From: a virus
Virus record (IMG/VR): IMGVR_UViG_3300040811_000439
Coordinates: 1 to 64,000 of that record
Length of the DNA stretch: 64,000 bases
Strand: one strand, 5' to 3'
Below, one piece after another: positions 40,784 to 49,643 of the stretch (position 1 is the stretch's first letter; every line of letters starts with the position of its first letter). Position numbers and translations under genes: made by a program. Below the pieces are notes generated by a model. That model was not told the origin of the DNA, made no database searches, and was given only the letters and a program-made list of their open reading frames with translations.

Positions 40784-41407
40784 TTATAGAGTACGCCCTA
40801 GTTTCTTACGCAAATAGCTTAGTAGGAAACCATATGCTGGTAGGAACACAATCAACCCTACAATAATCTTTGTAATTGTCTGGTTGAACGCAACAGCATG
40901 TACCCAAGGTGCTGGATAAAATGCTGTATAGAAGAACGCATAAGTGTCTAGTACGTTTGCACAGACTGTTGAAAATGCTGGAGCAGCCCACCACATCTCT
41001 GTGAACTTCTCACGAATATGCTGGAATACATAAACGTCTAGCATTGTACCAACGCCATATGCAACACCCGAAGCTGCACCAATACGTAGTGCCTTCTCAA
41101 CTGGTGCGCCGCCGCCCCACACAACCAAAATACTTACAATGATTGCTGGGATGACTGCTAGGGCAACAACTGCCCTACCTGCTTCCTTGCCCACCATACG
41201 GACGGTCAAGTCAGTGGCAACAACTACAATTGGAAATGTAAATGCTGCAACTGCAAGTGGAAACTCACCAAAGAATGGCAAGTTAGCACCTGGGAACAGG
41301 TTAAACTTGAACTGCACCAAGTAATTTGAAAGTGCAATTACGATTACGTGCATGATAACAAGCTGATTAACCAACTTGCGATCTACACCTTCTAGTAACT
41401 TCAACAT
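40784..41407 (-). CDS. yhhQ: Queuosine precursor transporter YhhQ, VUT family (207 aa)
   Basis: Imports preQ0-type 7-deazapurine bases across the inner membrane. About six hydrophobic segments are seen, with AFTFPIVVVATDLTVRMVGK, GTMLDVYVFQHIREKF, WWAAPAFSTVCANVLDTYAFFYTAFY and IIVGLIVFLPAYG, matching the family pattern (ATDLTVR, LDVxVF, DTxAFF, FLPxYG). GGGAG before ATG 41407 decides the start over one at 41437 that overlaps folE. Pairing with FolE in one operon ties it to deazaguanine metabolism. Confidence 0.88.
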   Translation of the reverse strand: MLKLLEGVDRKLVNQLVIMHVIVIALSNYLVQFKFNLFPGANLPFFGEFPLAVAAFTFPIVVVATDLTVRMVGKEAGRAVVALAVIPAIIVSILVVWGGGAPVEKALRIGAASGVAYGVGTMLDVYVFQHIREKFTEMWWAAPAFSTVCANVLDTYAFFYTAFYPAPWVHAVAFNQTITKIIVGLIVFLPAYGFLLSYLRKKLGRTL

Positions 41408-41429
41408 ATGTTTCTCCCTATTCTGAAGT

Positions 41430-42104
41430 TTACCCATGACCCTTCATGCTTAGACAGATGTTATAAAACTCCTGCTTAACACTAGGCTCATCTAGGAAAG
41501 CACCTTGCAAGACCGCTGTTGTCATATCCGACTCGTGCTCTTTTACACCGCGGTGCGTCATACAATGATGCTCTGCTTTGACTACAACAGCAACGTGCTC
41601 TGTTTTTGCATATTCTTTAAGAGCTTCTGTAATCTGTGTAGTCATTTCTTCCTGTATCTGCGGGCGTTCCGCAATGTGATGAATGATACGATTGAACTTA
41701 CTTAGTCCAATTACTTCATCCTCAGGAATGATGCCTACCCAACATTTACCAACAATGTTCTGAAAATGATGGGCACAGGTACTACGAATACTAATAGGAC
41801 CACTAGTGTACATACTTTTGTAGCCCATGTTAGGAAATGCTGTAACCTTTGGCATCGGTTGATAGCGTCCGCCAAATGTTTCATTGATATACATTTTAGC
41901 TACACGCTTGGCAGTTTCTTGTGTGTTATGATCGTTTTCGGTATCAATAACTAGTGCGTCAAGAACTGCTTTGAACTTTTCTTCTACTTCAGTTTGAAGT
42001 AGTGCTAGTTCACCTTCGTGGATGAACTCGCTAATATTATCGTTAGAATGGAAACGTGCATTTGTCTGCTGAATACGTTCCCTGATTGTTTGTGATATTG
42101 TCAT
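41430..42104 (-). CDS. folE: GTP cyclohydrolase I, FolE (224 aa)
   Basis: Opens GTP to dihydroneopterin triphosphate, the first step towards folate and 7-deazaguanine. GPISIRSTCAHHFQNIVGKC supplies the zinc Cys and His, GIIPEDEVIGLSKFNRIIHH the central motif, and VVVKAEHHCMTHRGVKEHES the second Cys with His. The N-terminal ~75 residues vary as usual. GGAG lies five bases before the ATG. The promoter at 42141-42169 precedes it and yhhQ follows. Confidence 0.92.
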   Translation of the reverse strand: MTISQTIRERIQQTNARFHSNDNISEFIHEGELALLQTEVEEKFKAVLDALVIDTENDHNTQETAKRVAKMYINETFGGRYQPMPKVTAFPNMGYKSMYTSGPISIRSTCAHHFQNIVGKCWVGIIPEDEVIGLSKFNRIIHHIAERPQIQEEMTTQITEALKEYAKTEHVAVVVKAEHHCMTHRGVKEHESDMTTAVLQGAFLDEPSVKQEFYNICLSMKGHG

Positions 42105-42140
42105 ATTATCTCCGAGTTAATGTGGTGGATCACTGTACTA

Positions 42141-42169
42141 ATTTTATACATATTTAGGTTAGGTGTCAA
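42141..42169 (-). promoter_or_regulatory. Near-consensus promoter of folE-yhhQ
   Basis: TTGACA (42164-42169) and TAAAAT (42141-42146) on the minus strand, 17 bases apart; the -35 box is within the last codons of the upstream DegT-like gene. Start codon about 37 bases downstream. Confidence 0.7.
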
Positions 42170-42758
42170 TTTGTATTTTACTACAGTCTGGATAAGTTTT
42201 AAGTTGGCTTTGCAAATTTGGCATCTCTTCCTGATGTGACAACATATCTATACCTTTTGCTGCATCTTCTAGTCGCATATTGTAATGAAATCCTAGACGC
42301 CAATAAGTTTGATTCTCCCAAGGAGAAGTATCTAGCGTTCTGCCATCATACGCCATGCGCTTTAACTGGAAGTAATCGCTCCTACTATCAAGTAGAATAG
42401 CACCACCATGACCAATAGCCAACCGCTTGTCCCAACCGAAACTTAGGCACTGCATACGACCGCTGATATACATATTTTCATCAAATGCTCTAGCACTATC
42501 CCAAATATTAGTAGGAGCAATACGATATTCATAATCCCATGCATAGTCCTTGTCCCAATAAAGTTCTAGTCCTAGCTTATGCATTGTCATTGGTATGCTA
42601 ATATAAGTACGAGCAGGAAGTATCACAGGCCCTTTAGGATGATTTAGTCGAAGACAAAGTTCAATAGCATGAGTGCAACTATCTGTTAAAACCACATGCG
42701 GCGCACCAGTATATACACTTAGGACATGTTCAAACTTATCTAAGATTTTATAGTCCAT
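42159..42758 (-). CDS. Short DegT/DnrJ-family PLP protein (199 aa)
   Basis: TDSCTHAIELCLRLN, ILPARTYISIPMTMHKLG, IWDSARAF and CLSFGWDKRLAIGHGGAIL, with the Schiff-base Lys, are the large-domain motifs of DegT/StrS aminotransferases. The gene ends ~150 residues earlier than full-length members: the C-terminal small domain is missing, although DAAKGIDML, the usual adjoining stretch, is kept. It is either degenerate or a minimal enzyme. A fuller paralog is at 19417-20409. Confidence 0.7.
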   Translation of the reverse strand: MDYKILDKFEHVLSVYTGAPHVVLTDSCTHAIELCLRLNHPKGPVILPARTYISIPMTMHKLGLELYWDKDYAWDYEYRIAPTNIWDSARAFDENMYISGRMQCLSFGWDKRLAIGHGGAILLDSRSDYFQLKRMAYDGRTLDTSPWENQTYWRLGFHYNMRLEDAAKGIDMLSHQEEMPNLQSQLKTYPDCSKIQIDT

Positions 42759-43933
42759 TATAAACCTGTATCACTTGCAATATCTATAACACTAATTTTA
42801 CTTGCTGCTTCTTTTGCAATATCTAAACTAGGTGCTAGTACAACTGCCATTCTACGATATGGTCTAGTCGTGGGCTTTCCAAACACTCTAACATCGACGT
42901 CTGGTATTTTAAGTGCATCGTTAATACCGCTTATAACAAACTCATGCGTAGTTTCATGAGCTAGTACAACATGACTCGCACCTGGACGGACTAATTTGAT
43001 CTCACCAATTGGTAAGCCTAGTATAGCCCTTGCATGCAAGTCAAACTCACTTAGGTTCTGTGTAAACATGGTTACCATACCGGTATCGTGTGGGCGAGGA
43101 CTTAGTTCGCTGAAGATAACTTCAGGACTATTACCTTTGGTCTTAACAAAAAATTCTACACCAAAAATACCTGCGCCACCTAAATCATCTGTAATGATTT
43201 TTGCCATCTCTTGTGCGTGAGTCTCGATAATGTGTCCTGTAAAAGTTTGTTCTAGTGCAGGTTGCCAACTGTACTGATAGTCTCCACGCTCTTGATAGTG
43301 ACCAATTAGTGGACAAAATAGTGTAGGTCCATTATGTTGCTTTACAGTGAGCAGTGTAAGCTCTAGATCAAAATCAATAAACTCTTCTACAATAACACGC
43401 TGCCTGTCTCCACGCATACCTGATACTGCATATTTCCATGCAGCATCTACGTCACGTTCTTCGTTAACTACGCTCTGTCCCTTGCCACTTGAGCTCATCA
43501 CAGGCTTTACCACACAAGGAAAACCAATGCGTCTACAAGCACTCTGTAATGTTTCTAAGTCCTCAGCATATTCGAATTTTGCTGTACGCAACCCAAGTTC
43601 AACTGCACGATCTCTAATGCGATCTCTGTTCATTGTTAGGTTAGTTGCTCTTGCTGTAGGGACAACAGTATAACCCTGTGCTTCCTTTTCAAGTAAGACT
43701 TCTGTACGAATTGCCTCAACTTCGGGTACAATAAGATCAGGTTTATAAGTATCAATTACTCTGCCTAGCATCTCGCCGTCTAGCATATCAAAAACTTGAT
43801 GTCCATCGGCTACCTGCATTGCCGGCGCACCTAAATAGCTATCACATGCTACAACATGGCAACCCAGTCTTTTTGCACTAATGGTAAACTCCTTACCGAG
43901 CTCACCGCTACCTAATAATAATATACGTTTCAT
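42758..43933 (-). CDS. purT: Phosphoribosylglycinamide formyltransferase 2, PurT (391 aa)
   Basis: Formate-dependent GAR transformylase, an ATP-grasp enzyme of purine synthesis. [20 protein letters not shown] is the N-terminal nucleotide fold, [16 protein letters not shown] the ATP loop, [11 protein letters not shown] and [15 protein letters not shown] the metal-binding strand and active site, and [20 protein letters not shown]-like [20 protein letters not shown] the C-terminus. Length is normal. A complete purT in a phage is unusual; it could supply purines or act on a related substrate. Confidence 0.88.
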   Translation of the reverse strand: MKRILLLGSGELGKEFTISAKRLGCHVVACDSYLGAPAMQVADGHQVFDMLDGEMLGRVIDTYKPDLIVPEVEAIRTEVLLEKEAQGYTVVPTARATNLTMNRDRIRDRAVELGLRTAKFEYAEDLETLQSACRRIGFPCVVKPVMSSSGKGQSVVNEERDVDAAWKYAVSGMRGDRQRVIVEEFIDFDLELTLLTVKQHNGPTLFCPLIGHYQERGDYQYSWQPALEQTFTGHIIETHAQEMAKIITDDLGGAGIFGVEFFVKTKGNSPEVIFSELSPRPHDTGMVTMFTQNLSEFDLHARAILGLPIGEIKLVRPGASHVVLAHETTHEFVISGINDALKIPDVDVRVFGKPTTRPYRRMAVVLAPSLDIAKEAASKISVIDIASDTGL

Positions 43934-44454
43934 TATTTGTGTCCTGTTATTTGCAATGTATATCGTTTGGTTAGTCCTAAGTTAGCGGCCATATGTTCTG
44001 TGTCGCCTTTCCAGTAAACATAGTCGCCCTTTTTCCAATTTACTTTTCCGAATCCATCTATCTCAAAGTAATGCCCACTCTGCCAATCCTCAAGGAATAC
44101 GACAATACGTTCGCAATCGTTTACTTTTAAATCAAACAACTCACAATACTTTGCATAGGTATCCTTATGGCAAGGTAGTATTACACCTGTACCCATTCTA
44201 TAATAACTTGTGCCTATGTCTTTAAGACCAAATTGATCCTCTGCCCATTGTATGATCTTGTTATTCCAACTTGGTTGAGGGCTACGCATGTCACATAGGA
44301 AGCCTGTGTAATGACTTTCAGGATGTACATATCCTTGTCTTTTCCACTCGACTAAATCGTGCCTATTGTTAAAAGATTCTAATTTATAGGACAAACTTTT
44401 ATATTCATCATCCCAAAAAGGATCAATGTGGCTATGCAATACGGGTGTTGCCAT
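43933..44454 (-). CDS. 2OG-Fe(II) oxygenase / Asp-Asn hydroxylase-like protein (173 aa)
   Basis: [14 protein letters not shown] has H-x-D, and [19 protein letters not shown] the distal His and Arg, in the order of double-stranded beta-helix oxygenases; [20 protein letters not shown] is the strand between. Compared with larger oxygenases it is compact. Its place between purT and a UGD-like gene suggests a role in sugar or surface modification, but the substrate is unknown. Overlaps the next gene by 23 bases. Confidence 0.65.
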   Translation of the reverse strand: MATPVLHSHIDPFWDDEYKSLSYKLESFNNRHDLVEWKRQGYVHPESHYTGFLCDMRSPQPSWNNKIIQWAEDQFGLKDIGTSYYRMGTGVILPCHKDTYAKYCELFDLKVNDCERIVVFLEDWQSGHYFEIDGFGKVNWKKGDYVYWKGDTEHMAANLGLTKRYTLQITGHK

Positions 44455-45649
44455 AATGGATCACTTTATACCTAGTGTCTGAAAAACTACGCCAAGGATC
44501 AACAATAACGCTGTCCTCATAGAGTTCACAGTACAAGTTGTTAGATTGTTGATTGTTCATATAGTTATAGGTTACACTTGGGTTGTGAGCAAGTAAAACT
44601 ACTGCACTATAGGGACCAGGATCTGGATGTGTCAGAGGATCAATAATCATAGGATGAAAACCCCGCTCGCTACAGTAATGTGCAACCAAACTACTGTAGC
44701 TACCTTCCGTATAAGGAACATCTGGCTTGTATGCATAGCCGTGTATGAGTACAGGTAGTTCATGTTCTTTGGATAAATCACATAAGAAGTTTGCAAGATT
44801 ACGTGCTTGTACTTCTCTACTGTTCATAATAGCATGGAATAGATCGTATTCTAAATTTAATTCTTTAGCCATGTAACGTAGTGCAATGTTATCGCGTGGA
44901 TGACAAGGACCACCATCTCCCATGCCCGCTGTCATATACTTTGGAGCCATAATACGTTGAGTGCTGTTAGCAAGAGCATCTGTAACTACATCAACATTCA
45001 TGTTACCCAGTTTCATAGCAACGTCTTGGATCATGTTTACAAGGCTGAGCTTTGCACTGATAAATGTGTTATAGAATATCTTAATACTTTCTGCTTCTTC
45101 CCATGTTCCTACACTATAGCGAGGATTGTTCTGCATAAGTTCTTTGTAGAAGTTAATAAGCAGGTTTGCATCACCTGTTTCACTACCATCCTCTGTACCA
45201 ATGATAACCATTTCTGGATTGACCATATCCCATGCTACACTGCCCATTGCAATTAGATATGGGTTATAGATAAAACGTGCTTGTGTAATCAAAGGTGCAA
45301 GTTCTCTGCGAACAGTGCCAGGTAGCACTGTACTAATAAGAACTATAAGGGTATGTTCATTTGCATACTCGTTAACTTCAGTTAAACACTGCTTTACTTG
45401 GTCATAGTTAAAGTCCTGAGGCTCATAATCCATACAAGGCATGCTACCATCATACTGTGGATGATGTGGCGTTTGAATAGCAACAAAAACTAGATCTTTA
45501 TTTTCTACTGCATCTTTTACATCTGTGACAACTTTTATATTATCACTAGCACGGTCTTCAATATCAAACCCCGTAACTGAGTATTTTACAGCCATTGCTT
45601 CTGCACAAGGCAGACCTAGCTTTCCTAATCCAATAAATCCTACTTTCAT
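44432..45649 (-). CDS. UDP-glucose/GDP-mannose 6-dehydrogenase family protein (405 aa)
   Basis: KVGFIGLGKLGLPCAEAMA is the NAD-binding fold, ISTVLPGTVRREL and IYNPYLIAMGS typical family stretches, and GDGGPCHPRDNIAL the catalytic Cys motif (GGxCxPxD). The family makes nucleotide-sugar uronic acids with 2 NAD. VLIHGYAYKPDVPYTEGS is the C-terminal domain motif. Its neighbours, an epimerase and a glycosyltransferase, fit a nucleotide-sugar pathway. The exact sugar cannot be read. Confidence 0.85.
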   Translation of the reverse strand: MKVGFIGLGKLGLPCAEAMAVKYSVTGFDIEDRASDNIKVVTDVKDAVENKDLVFVAIQTPHHPQYDGSMPCMDYEPQDFNYDQVKQCLTEVNEYANEHTLIVLISTVLPGTVRRELAPLITQARFIYNPYLIAMGSVAWDMVNPEMVIIGTEDGSETGDANLLINFYKELMQNNPRYSVGTWEEAESIKIFYNTFISAKLSLVNMIQDVAMKLGNMNVDVVTDALANSTQRIMAPKYMTAGMGDGGPCHPRDNIALRYMAKELNLEYDLFHAIMNSREVQARNLANFLCDLSKEHELPVLIHGYAYKPDVPYTEGSYSSLVAHYCSERGFHPMIIDPLTHPDPGPYSAVVLLAHNPSVTYNYMNNQQSNNLYCELYEDSVIVDPWRSFSDTRYKVIHYGNTRIA

Positions 45650-46476
45650 AGTTCCTCCAATAACTTTTTAATACCTACTTGAACACTAATCCTAGGATGG
45701 TAACCAAGTTCTGTTCTAGCCTTTTGAATGTCAAGTGCGCCACGTTTAGGGTAGTCGTAATCACGTTGACTGATAGTATAACTGCCAGTGCCAACCAGTG
45801 TGCAGATATATTCTGCAATAATATCCAGTGCGTGACTTTGACTGTAACTAACGTTATAGATTTGATTCTTACTTTTTCTTTCGATCATCAAACGTACTGC
45901 TTGAACAACATCACTTACACTTGTAAAGTCTAAACAGTTATCATGTCCTTTTACTTCAATTACTCCGCCTTCTTTGGCAGTACGAATAAAAGTAGGCAGT
46001 ACACGATTAGGATCATCGCCTTCTCCATACACTGCGGTTGGACGTACGATAGTCCAGTTATTGTGTAACTCTTTGACTAGTCCTTCACCAACTAGTTTTA
46101 GTCTACCATATAAGTCAATGGGAGAAGGATTTTCGTATTCGTATTTGTTTGCTAGGTTACTGTCCCAATTACCATAAACCATGCTACTGCTAAAGTAGAT
46201 AAAATGACTGTTGTTGAACTTTGTTAGGCAGTTGATAAGCCCTGTTGTCATAGTATGAGTAGCTTCTACAGGACTACGCTTTACTGCTGCAAGATTAGGT
46301 TCTGCTGCAAGGAACAACACACAATCATAATCTGGACTTATAAGATTAAGATGGTTATGATTGTTTATGTTAGTACCAAACTTTTTATCAATAACAACTA
46401 CATTGTTATCTTGTTCCAGTTCACGTTCAAGGTGCTTACCAATAAATCCAGCACCGCCTATGAGAAGTATGTTCAT
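45646..46476 (-). CDS. NAD-dependent epimerase/dehydratase (276 aa)
   Basis: Extended short-chain dehydrogenase: ILLIGGAGFIGKHLEREL is the GxxGxxG nucleotide-binding motif, IYFSSSMVYGNW provides the catalytic Ser region, and IDLYGRLKLVGEGLV the YxxxK pair. TIVRPTAVYGEGDDP is the substrate-binding stretch. It would epimerise or dehydrate a nucleotide sugar, feeding the glycosyltransferase next to it. Overlaps both neighbours by 4 bases. Confidence 0.85.
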   Translation of the reverse strand: MNILLIGGAGFIGKHLERELEQDNNVVVIDKKFGTNINNHNHLNLISPDYDCVLFLAAEPNLAAVKRSPVEATHTMTTGLINCLTKFNNSHFIYFSSSMVYGNWDSNLANKYEYENPSPIDLYGRLKLVGEGLVKELHNNWTIVRPTAVYGEGDDPNRVLPTFIRTAKEGGVIEVKGHDNCLDFTSVSDVVQAVRLMIERKSKNQIYNVSYSQSHALDIIAEYICTLVGTGSYTISQRDYDYPKRGALDIQKARTELGYHPRISVQVGIKKLLEEL

Positions 46477-47519
46477 CTATTCTTTATTGCTTCGTAAATT
46501 AGTTTACCACTAAAGAAGTTATCTGTTAACTTCCTAGTTTGTGTTAGCATTGCATTACGATATTTTTCGTAATTAATCATGTAATCGTGGATTGTTTCAA
46601 TAACACTAGATTTGTGTTCCTGATATTTATCCCAACTTTCTGTCCACTCACTAGGATACTTAAATTCATCGATAGCCATTTCACTGTAACTTAGACGATC
46701 GGGAATCATTGGAATGGTATCAACTAGCAAACCTTCATACCAACTAATACCAAGTGTTTCTTGTAGATTAGCACTAAACACTAACTTGGCTGTACCTAGT
46801 GCATTATGGTAATCATTTTTAGTATAGCCCTGCTCCATACACACGATCCATTCATACTCTGGCATACTGTCTGCAAGGTCACGGAATATCTCAGGCTGCT
46901 TTTCAGGTGCAATACGATGTGGGAAAAGAATAGTATTGGTCTTTTGCATATGTTTGTATGGAAGCATTTGATCCGCTTCATACTCCATAGGCCAACCAAC
47001 ACGCTTTGTTTTTGCTAGATCAATCTTTAGACTTTCAGCAAACAGATCAATATGAAACTGTGATGCATAAAAGTTGTCATCAAAGCATTCATACATGCTC
47101 TGCTCAGCATGTCTTACCCAAGGCTTATCTCCTATAAGACGCCCAAGGAAGTCAGCAGGATCATAACTGCCAGCATGCCATAAACCGCCAATACGAACGT
47201 CAACCCCCAGTAGTTCAGCCATATAGCGAAGTTGGATAACAGTAGGGTTCCAAGCATCTGTATAAAGGAAATAGTCGCCGTTATGCACTTGCCCTCGGCA
47301 AAACATCTCAGCAATCTGTTCAAGTTGATTACTCTTATAAACATTTGTTCCACCAAAGTTTAGAAACGCACCTGGAGTAGTAGCCTGCGGCACATCCCCT
47401 CCGCTGATAACAACCACTTCGTCATTTGTAGCTCGACGTAGTTGTTTAGGAAGATGTTCCTTCCATTCGCTAGTATAACGTGTTTCAACTGCTTCTAAGT
47501 CTACAATGTATACTGTCAT
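46473..47519 (-). CDS. GT-B glycosyltransferase, family 4-like (348 aa)
   Basis: The C-terminal half has the donor-binding pattern of GT4 enzymes: TILFPHRIAPEKQPEIFRDL, then WIVCMEQG, SANLQETLGISWYEGLLVDTIPMIP with the E-x-x-x-x-x-x-E region, and FKYPSEW. The N-terminal half is a second Rossmann-like domain (GLWHAGSYDP). It would transfer a sugar from a nucleotide donor made by its neighbours. Overlaps both flanking genes. Confidence 0.75.
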   Translation of the reverse strand: MTVYIVDLEAVETRYTSEWKEHLPKQLRRATNDEVVVISGGDVPQATTPGAFLNFGGTNVYKSNQLEQIAEMFCRGQVHNGDYFLYTDAWNPTVIQLRYMAELLGVDVRIGGLWHAGSYDPADFLGRLIGDKPWVRHAEQSMYECFDDNFYASQFHIDLFAESLKIDLAKTKRVGWPMEYEADQMLPYKHMQKTNTILFPHRIAPEKQPEIFRDLADSMPEYEWIVCMEQGYTKNDYHNALGTAKLVFSANLQETLGISWYEGLLVDTIPMIPDRLSYSEMAIDEFKYPSEWTESWDKYQEHKSSVIETIHDYMINYEKYRNAMLTQTRKLTDNFFSGKLIYEAIKNR

Positions 47520-47821
47520 AGGTCTCTACTTTCGTAGGTTTGTTTTAATGGTATTAACAGTTTATACTCTTCTTTTGCAAACTGCAAGTTAATAAGATAG
47601 GATTCAGTTCCATGCTTCCAGTCATGTCCAAATCCTTCCCACCACCAATCTTGATTATAAACAAGTCCGTGTTGTCCTAGTACATTTGAAATATGACAAA
47701 GAGCATCAACGGGTGTGTATCCAGCATTGAGAGCGCCGCCCTCCATTGGAAGATTGTTACGTCTGTCTGTCCAGCCGTTGTGTTTTACACACACCCGATG
47801 ATTAAACTTTTGTTCATACAT
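47516..47821 (-). CDS. Hypothetical protein (101 aa)
   Basis: Begins MYEQKFNHRVCVKHNGWTDR, with GLVYNQDWWWEGFGHDWKHG and a helical YLINLQFAKEEYKLL end. Aromatic-rich and compact. No family is recognised. It starts at the last base of the upstream gene and overlaps the glycosyltransferase by 4 bases. Confidence 0.55.
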   Translation of the reverse strand: MYEQKFNHRVCVKHNGWTDRRNNLPMEGGALNAGYTPVDALCHISNVLGQHGLVYNQDWWWEGFGHDWKHGTESYLINLQFAKEEYKLLIPLKQTYESRDL

Positions 47822-48036
47822 TATCTGTTAGGGCCAAAAATCCTTGCTCCTGTAAGTTTAGCATCGCGGATCCAATTGTTGCTGATTCGCTTGCCTCCCT
47901 TAAAGGCAGTGTACTCGTTGTACACTGGGCTCTTGTTGTTATATAGATCAGCCTCATTATAAGGATGACCAAATACAGTGCAGAAACGCTTGTAGTCGTC
48001 TAGGTCGTCAAATACCTTTTGCACTTCGTTTTTCAT
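47821..48036 (-). CDS. Hypothetical small protein (71 aa)
   Basis: A small basic protein starting MKNEVQKVFDDLDDYKRFCT, with YNEYTAFKGGKRISNNWIRD and an Arg/Lys-rich end. No recognisable domain. Its ATG abuts the stop of the gene upstream. Confidence 0.55.
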   Translation of the reverse strand: MKNEVQKVFDDLDDYKRFCTVFGHPYNEADLYNNKSPVYNEYTAFKGGKRISNNWIRDAKLTGARIFGPNR

Positions 48037-48491
48037 TATACGTCCTTTGAATATTGTGTTATTGCGCCGTTTTCGCCGTCTTCGGATACTTCAATCCAAA
48101 CTTCACGACCAGGATAACGATCCTGAATGGTTACATATAGGTCATCTGAGATCATCTCACATGACTTAAAGTCTACGTTAAGTTCGCCTTCATAAAGTTT
48201 ATTCATCCAACGTTTGAACTGGATAAATTCAATGTCACGATCATCATGGAATACTTCAATCCATACACGGAACTTGAAGATGTGACGATGAGGATATTGC
48301 AAAAAACTTACATCATATTCATCGCCTGTTGCTAGTTTAGGATCATCAGCAGCCGCTGGATAGCGATGCATACCTTCCTTCTCAAACTTAACCCATACCA
48401 TACGTGAAGCTTTGCGTACTCGATCCTTTAGACCTTCTTCACGCATACTACGTAGGATAAACTCGTCGTGACTCTCTCTTTTATCAGCCAT
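48036..48491 (-). CDS. Hypothetical protein, possible T-fold (151 aa)
   Basis: After a charged N-terminal helix (DEFILRSMREEGLKDRVRKA) comes a beta-rich part: HRHIFKFRVWIEVFHDDRDIEF, then FKSCEMISDDLYVTIQDRYP and REVWIEVSEDGENGAITQYS. The spacing of the His pair, the acidic strand and the final E-x-x-x-x-G-A stretch faintly resembles QueD/PTPS T-fold enzymes, but the zinc ligands are not clear. A conserved-looking marine phage protein of unknown function. Confidence 0.55.
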   Translation of the reverse strand: MADKRESHDEFILRSMREEGLKDRVRKASRMVWVKFEKEGMHRYPAAADDPKLATGDEYDVSFLQYPHRHIFKFRVWIEVFHDDRDIEFIQFKRWMNKLYEGELNVDFKSCEMISDDLYVTIQDRYPGREVWIEVSEDGENGAITQYSKDV

Positions 48492-49134
48492 TTTCGTTTA
48501 ATTCCCATACACAAGCGGCCATACCTTTTCCGTTTGTATCACCGCCACAGTTGTCGAGGTCCTGCTCACCATAAGACAGTAACTCAATAAAGTCTTCACC
48601 ATTAGGTGTTTCAGTTTGACACCACTTTAGTTTCATAAAGTCAAACTCTTCGTCATCGGGTAGCTCTAAAGTATAGTCTCCAAAGCACCCTTTGTCAATA
48701 CTAGCACCATAGAAAACATATTTAACCTCAGGATAATCCTTGGGAAAGTTTACCCATTCGTAAGTAATGTTATCTTCGATACCCTGTTCTTCATACTTGT
48801 TGAATAACTCGCTCCAGTCTGTTGGATCAAGGATATCTTTAACGTGCTTGCTATTATATTCAGCACCATCATACTCGTCAATAGTAATATATGCTGTATC
48901 TAATGCTGTTGCATTTAGATGCATAATATCTTCTTTTTCATAGTACTCACCGATCCAGCGAGGATCAGTATCGTCGAATATAGGATTGGCATCATCCTCT
49001 TCATATGGATCAATCATATGAGAGATAATATGTTCTTCTTCCATGTCCTTCCAGAAGTCGTACTGTTCCTTGGTAAGGCTACCGAAGCACTGCTCACCGC
49101 CATACCCTTGGATTAAAATGCGATAGTATCTCAT
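48484..49134 (-). CDS. Hypothetical acidic protein (216 aa)
   Basis: Very acidic, begins MRYYRILIQGYGGEQCFGSL, with YITIDEYDGAEYNSKHVKDI and a C-terminal YGEQDLDNCGGDTNGKGMAA. No nucleotide-binding or catalytic motif recognised. It overlaps its neighbours by 4-8 bases and contains a promoter-like sequence (48670-48698) reading towards the next gene. Confidence 0.55.
   Translation of the reverse strand: MRYYRILIQGYGGEQCFGSLTKEQYDFWKDMEEEHIISHMIDPYEEDDANPIFDDTDPRWIGEYYEKEDIMHLNATALDTAYITIDEYDGAEYNSKHVKDILDPTDWSELFNKYEEQGIEDNITYEWVNFPKDYPEVKYVFYGASIDKGCFGDYTLELPDDEEFDFMKLKWCQTETPNGEDFIELLSYGEQDLDNCGGDTNGKGMAACVWELNENG
48670..48698 (-). promoter_or_regulatory. Putative promoter inside the acidic-protein gene
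   Basis: TTGACA (48693-48698) and TATACT (48670-48675) on the minus strand, 17 bases apart, inside coding sequence about 180 bases before the start at 48491. Confidence 0.4.
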
Positions 49135-49643
49135 TTTACAATCTCGTCGCCTTTATATTCATGCCATGGGGTAAATGACTCGTCTGTTTGTAGAGAGCCT
49201 AGTCTGTGTGTCCAAACTCCCTGATTACTGTGTCCCCAAGTTGTGTCGTCTAGTTTAATTGTAGCATGAGAATTAAACTTGTCAATGTGAGGCAGTCTAA
49301 CACTAATCATACTAACAAAATTTGGAAAGTCGTCAAAGCCCTGCTCTAGAACTTCCTCTGCATAAAATACATCATAGTCAAGGATGCATACATAGCCTTC
49401 TCGTAGTAGAGGTACAATCATTTCACTCCATGCATTCCAGTCATCGTCTGATTCTGGTGCAAAACTTTGACTTGTACCAAAGTATAAGTGCTTGGTTCCA
49501 GACTGTGCAGCAATATCTTTAATCTCATCGGGATGCTTAACGCCCACAATGAATAGATGCTTGATGCCTTTGAATGGTGTATTTTCAACTTCTACACCAG
49601 TAAAAAAATCTGCGTCTAGTCTTTCTTGTGTGTCTATCGCCAT
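49131..49643 (-). CDS. Hypothetical protein (170 aa)
   Basis: After MAIDTQERLDADFFTGVEVE comes an alpha/beta sequence with FIVGVKHPDEIKDIAAQSGT, HLYFGTSQSFA and REGYVCILDYDVFYAEEVL; the pattern suggests a Rossmann-like or hydrolase-like fold without clear catalytic residues. The end, TPWHEYKGDEIVK, is charged. No family recognised. A perfect consensus promoter lies 75 bases upstream. Confidence 0.55.
   Translation of the reverse strand: MAIDTQERLDADFFTGVEVENTPFKGIKHLFIVGVKHPDEIKDIAAQSGTKHLYFGTSQSFAPESDDDWNAWSEMIVPLLREGYVCILDYDVFYAEEVLEQGFDDFPNFVSMISVRLPHIDKFNSHATIKLDDTTWGHSNQGVWTHRLGSLQTDESFTPWHEYKGDEIVK
49258..49285 (-). promoter_or_regulatory. Putative promoter inside the upstream gene
   Basis: TTGACA (49280-49285) and TACAAT (49258-49263) on the minus strand, 16 bases apart, inside the gene at 49131-49643 and about 125 bases before the start at 49134. 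Confidence 0.4.
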
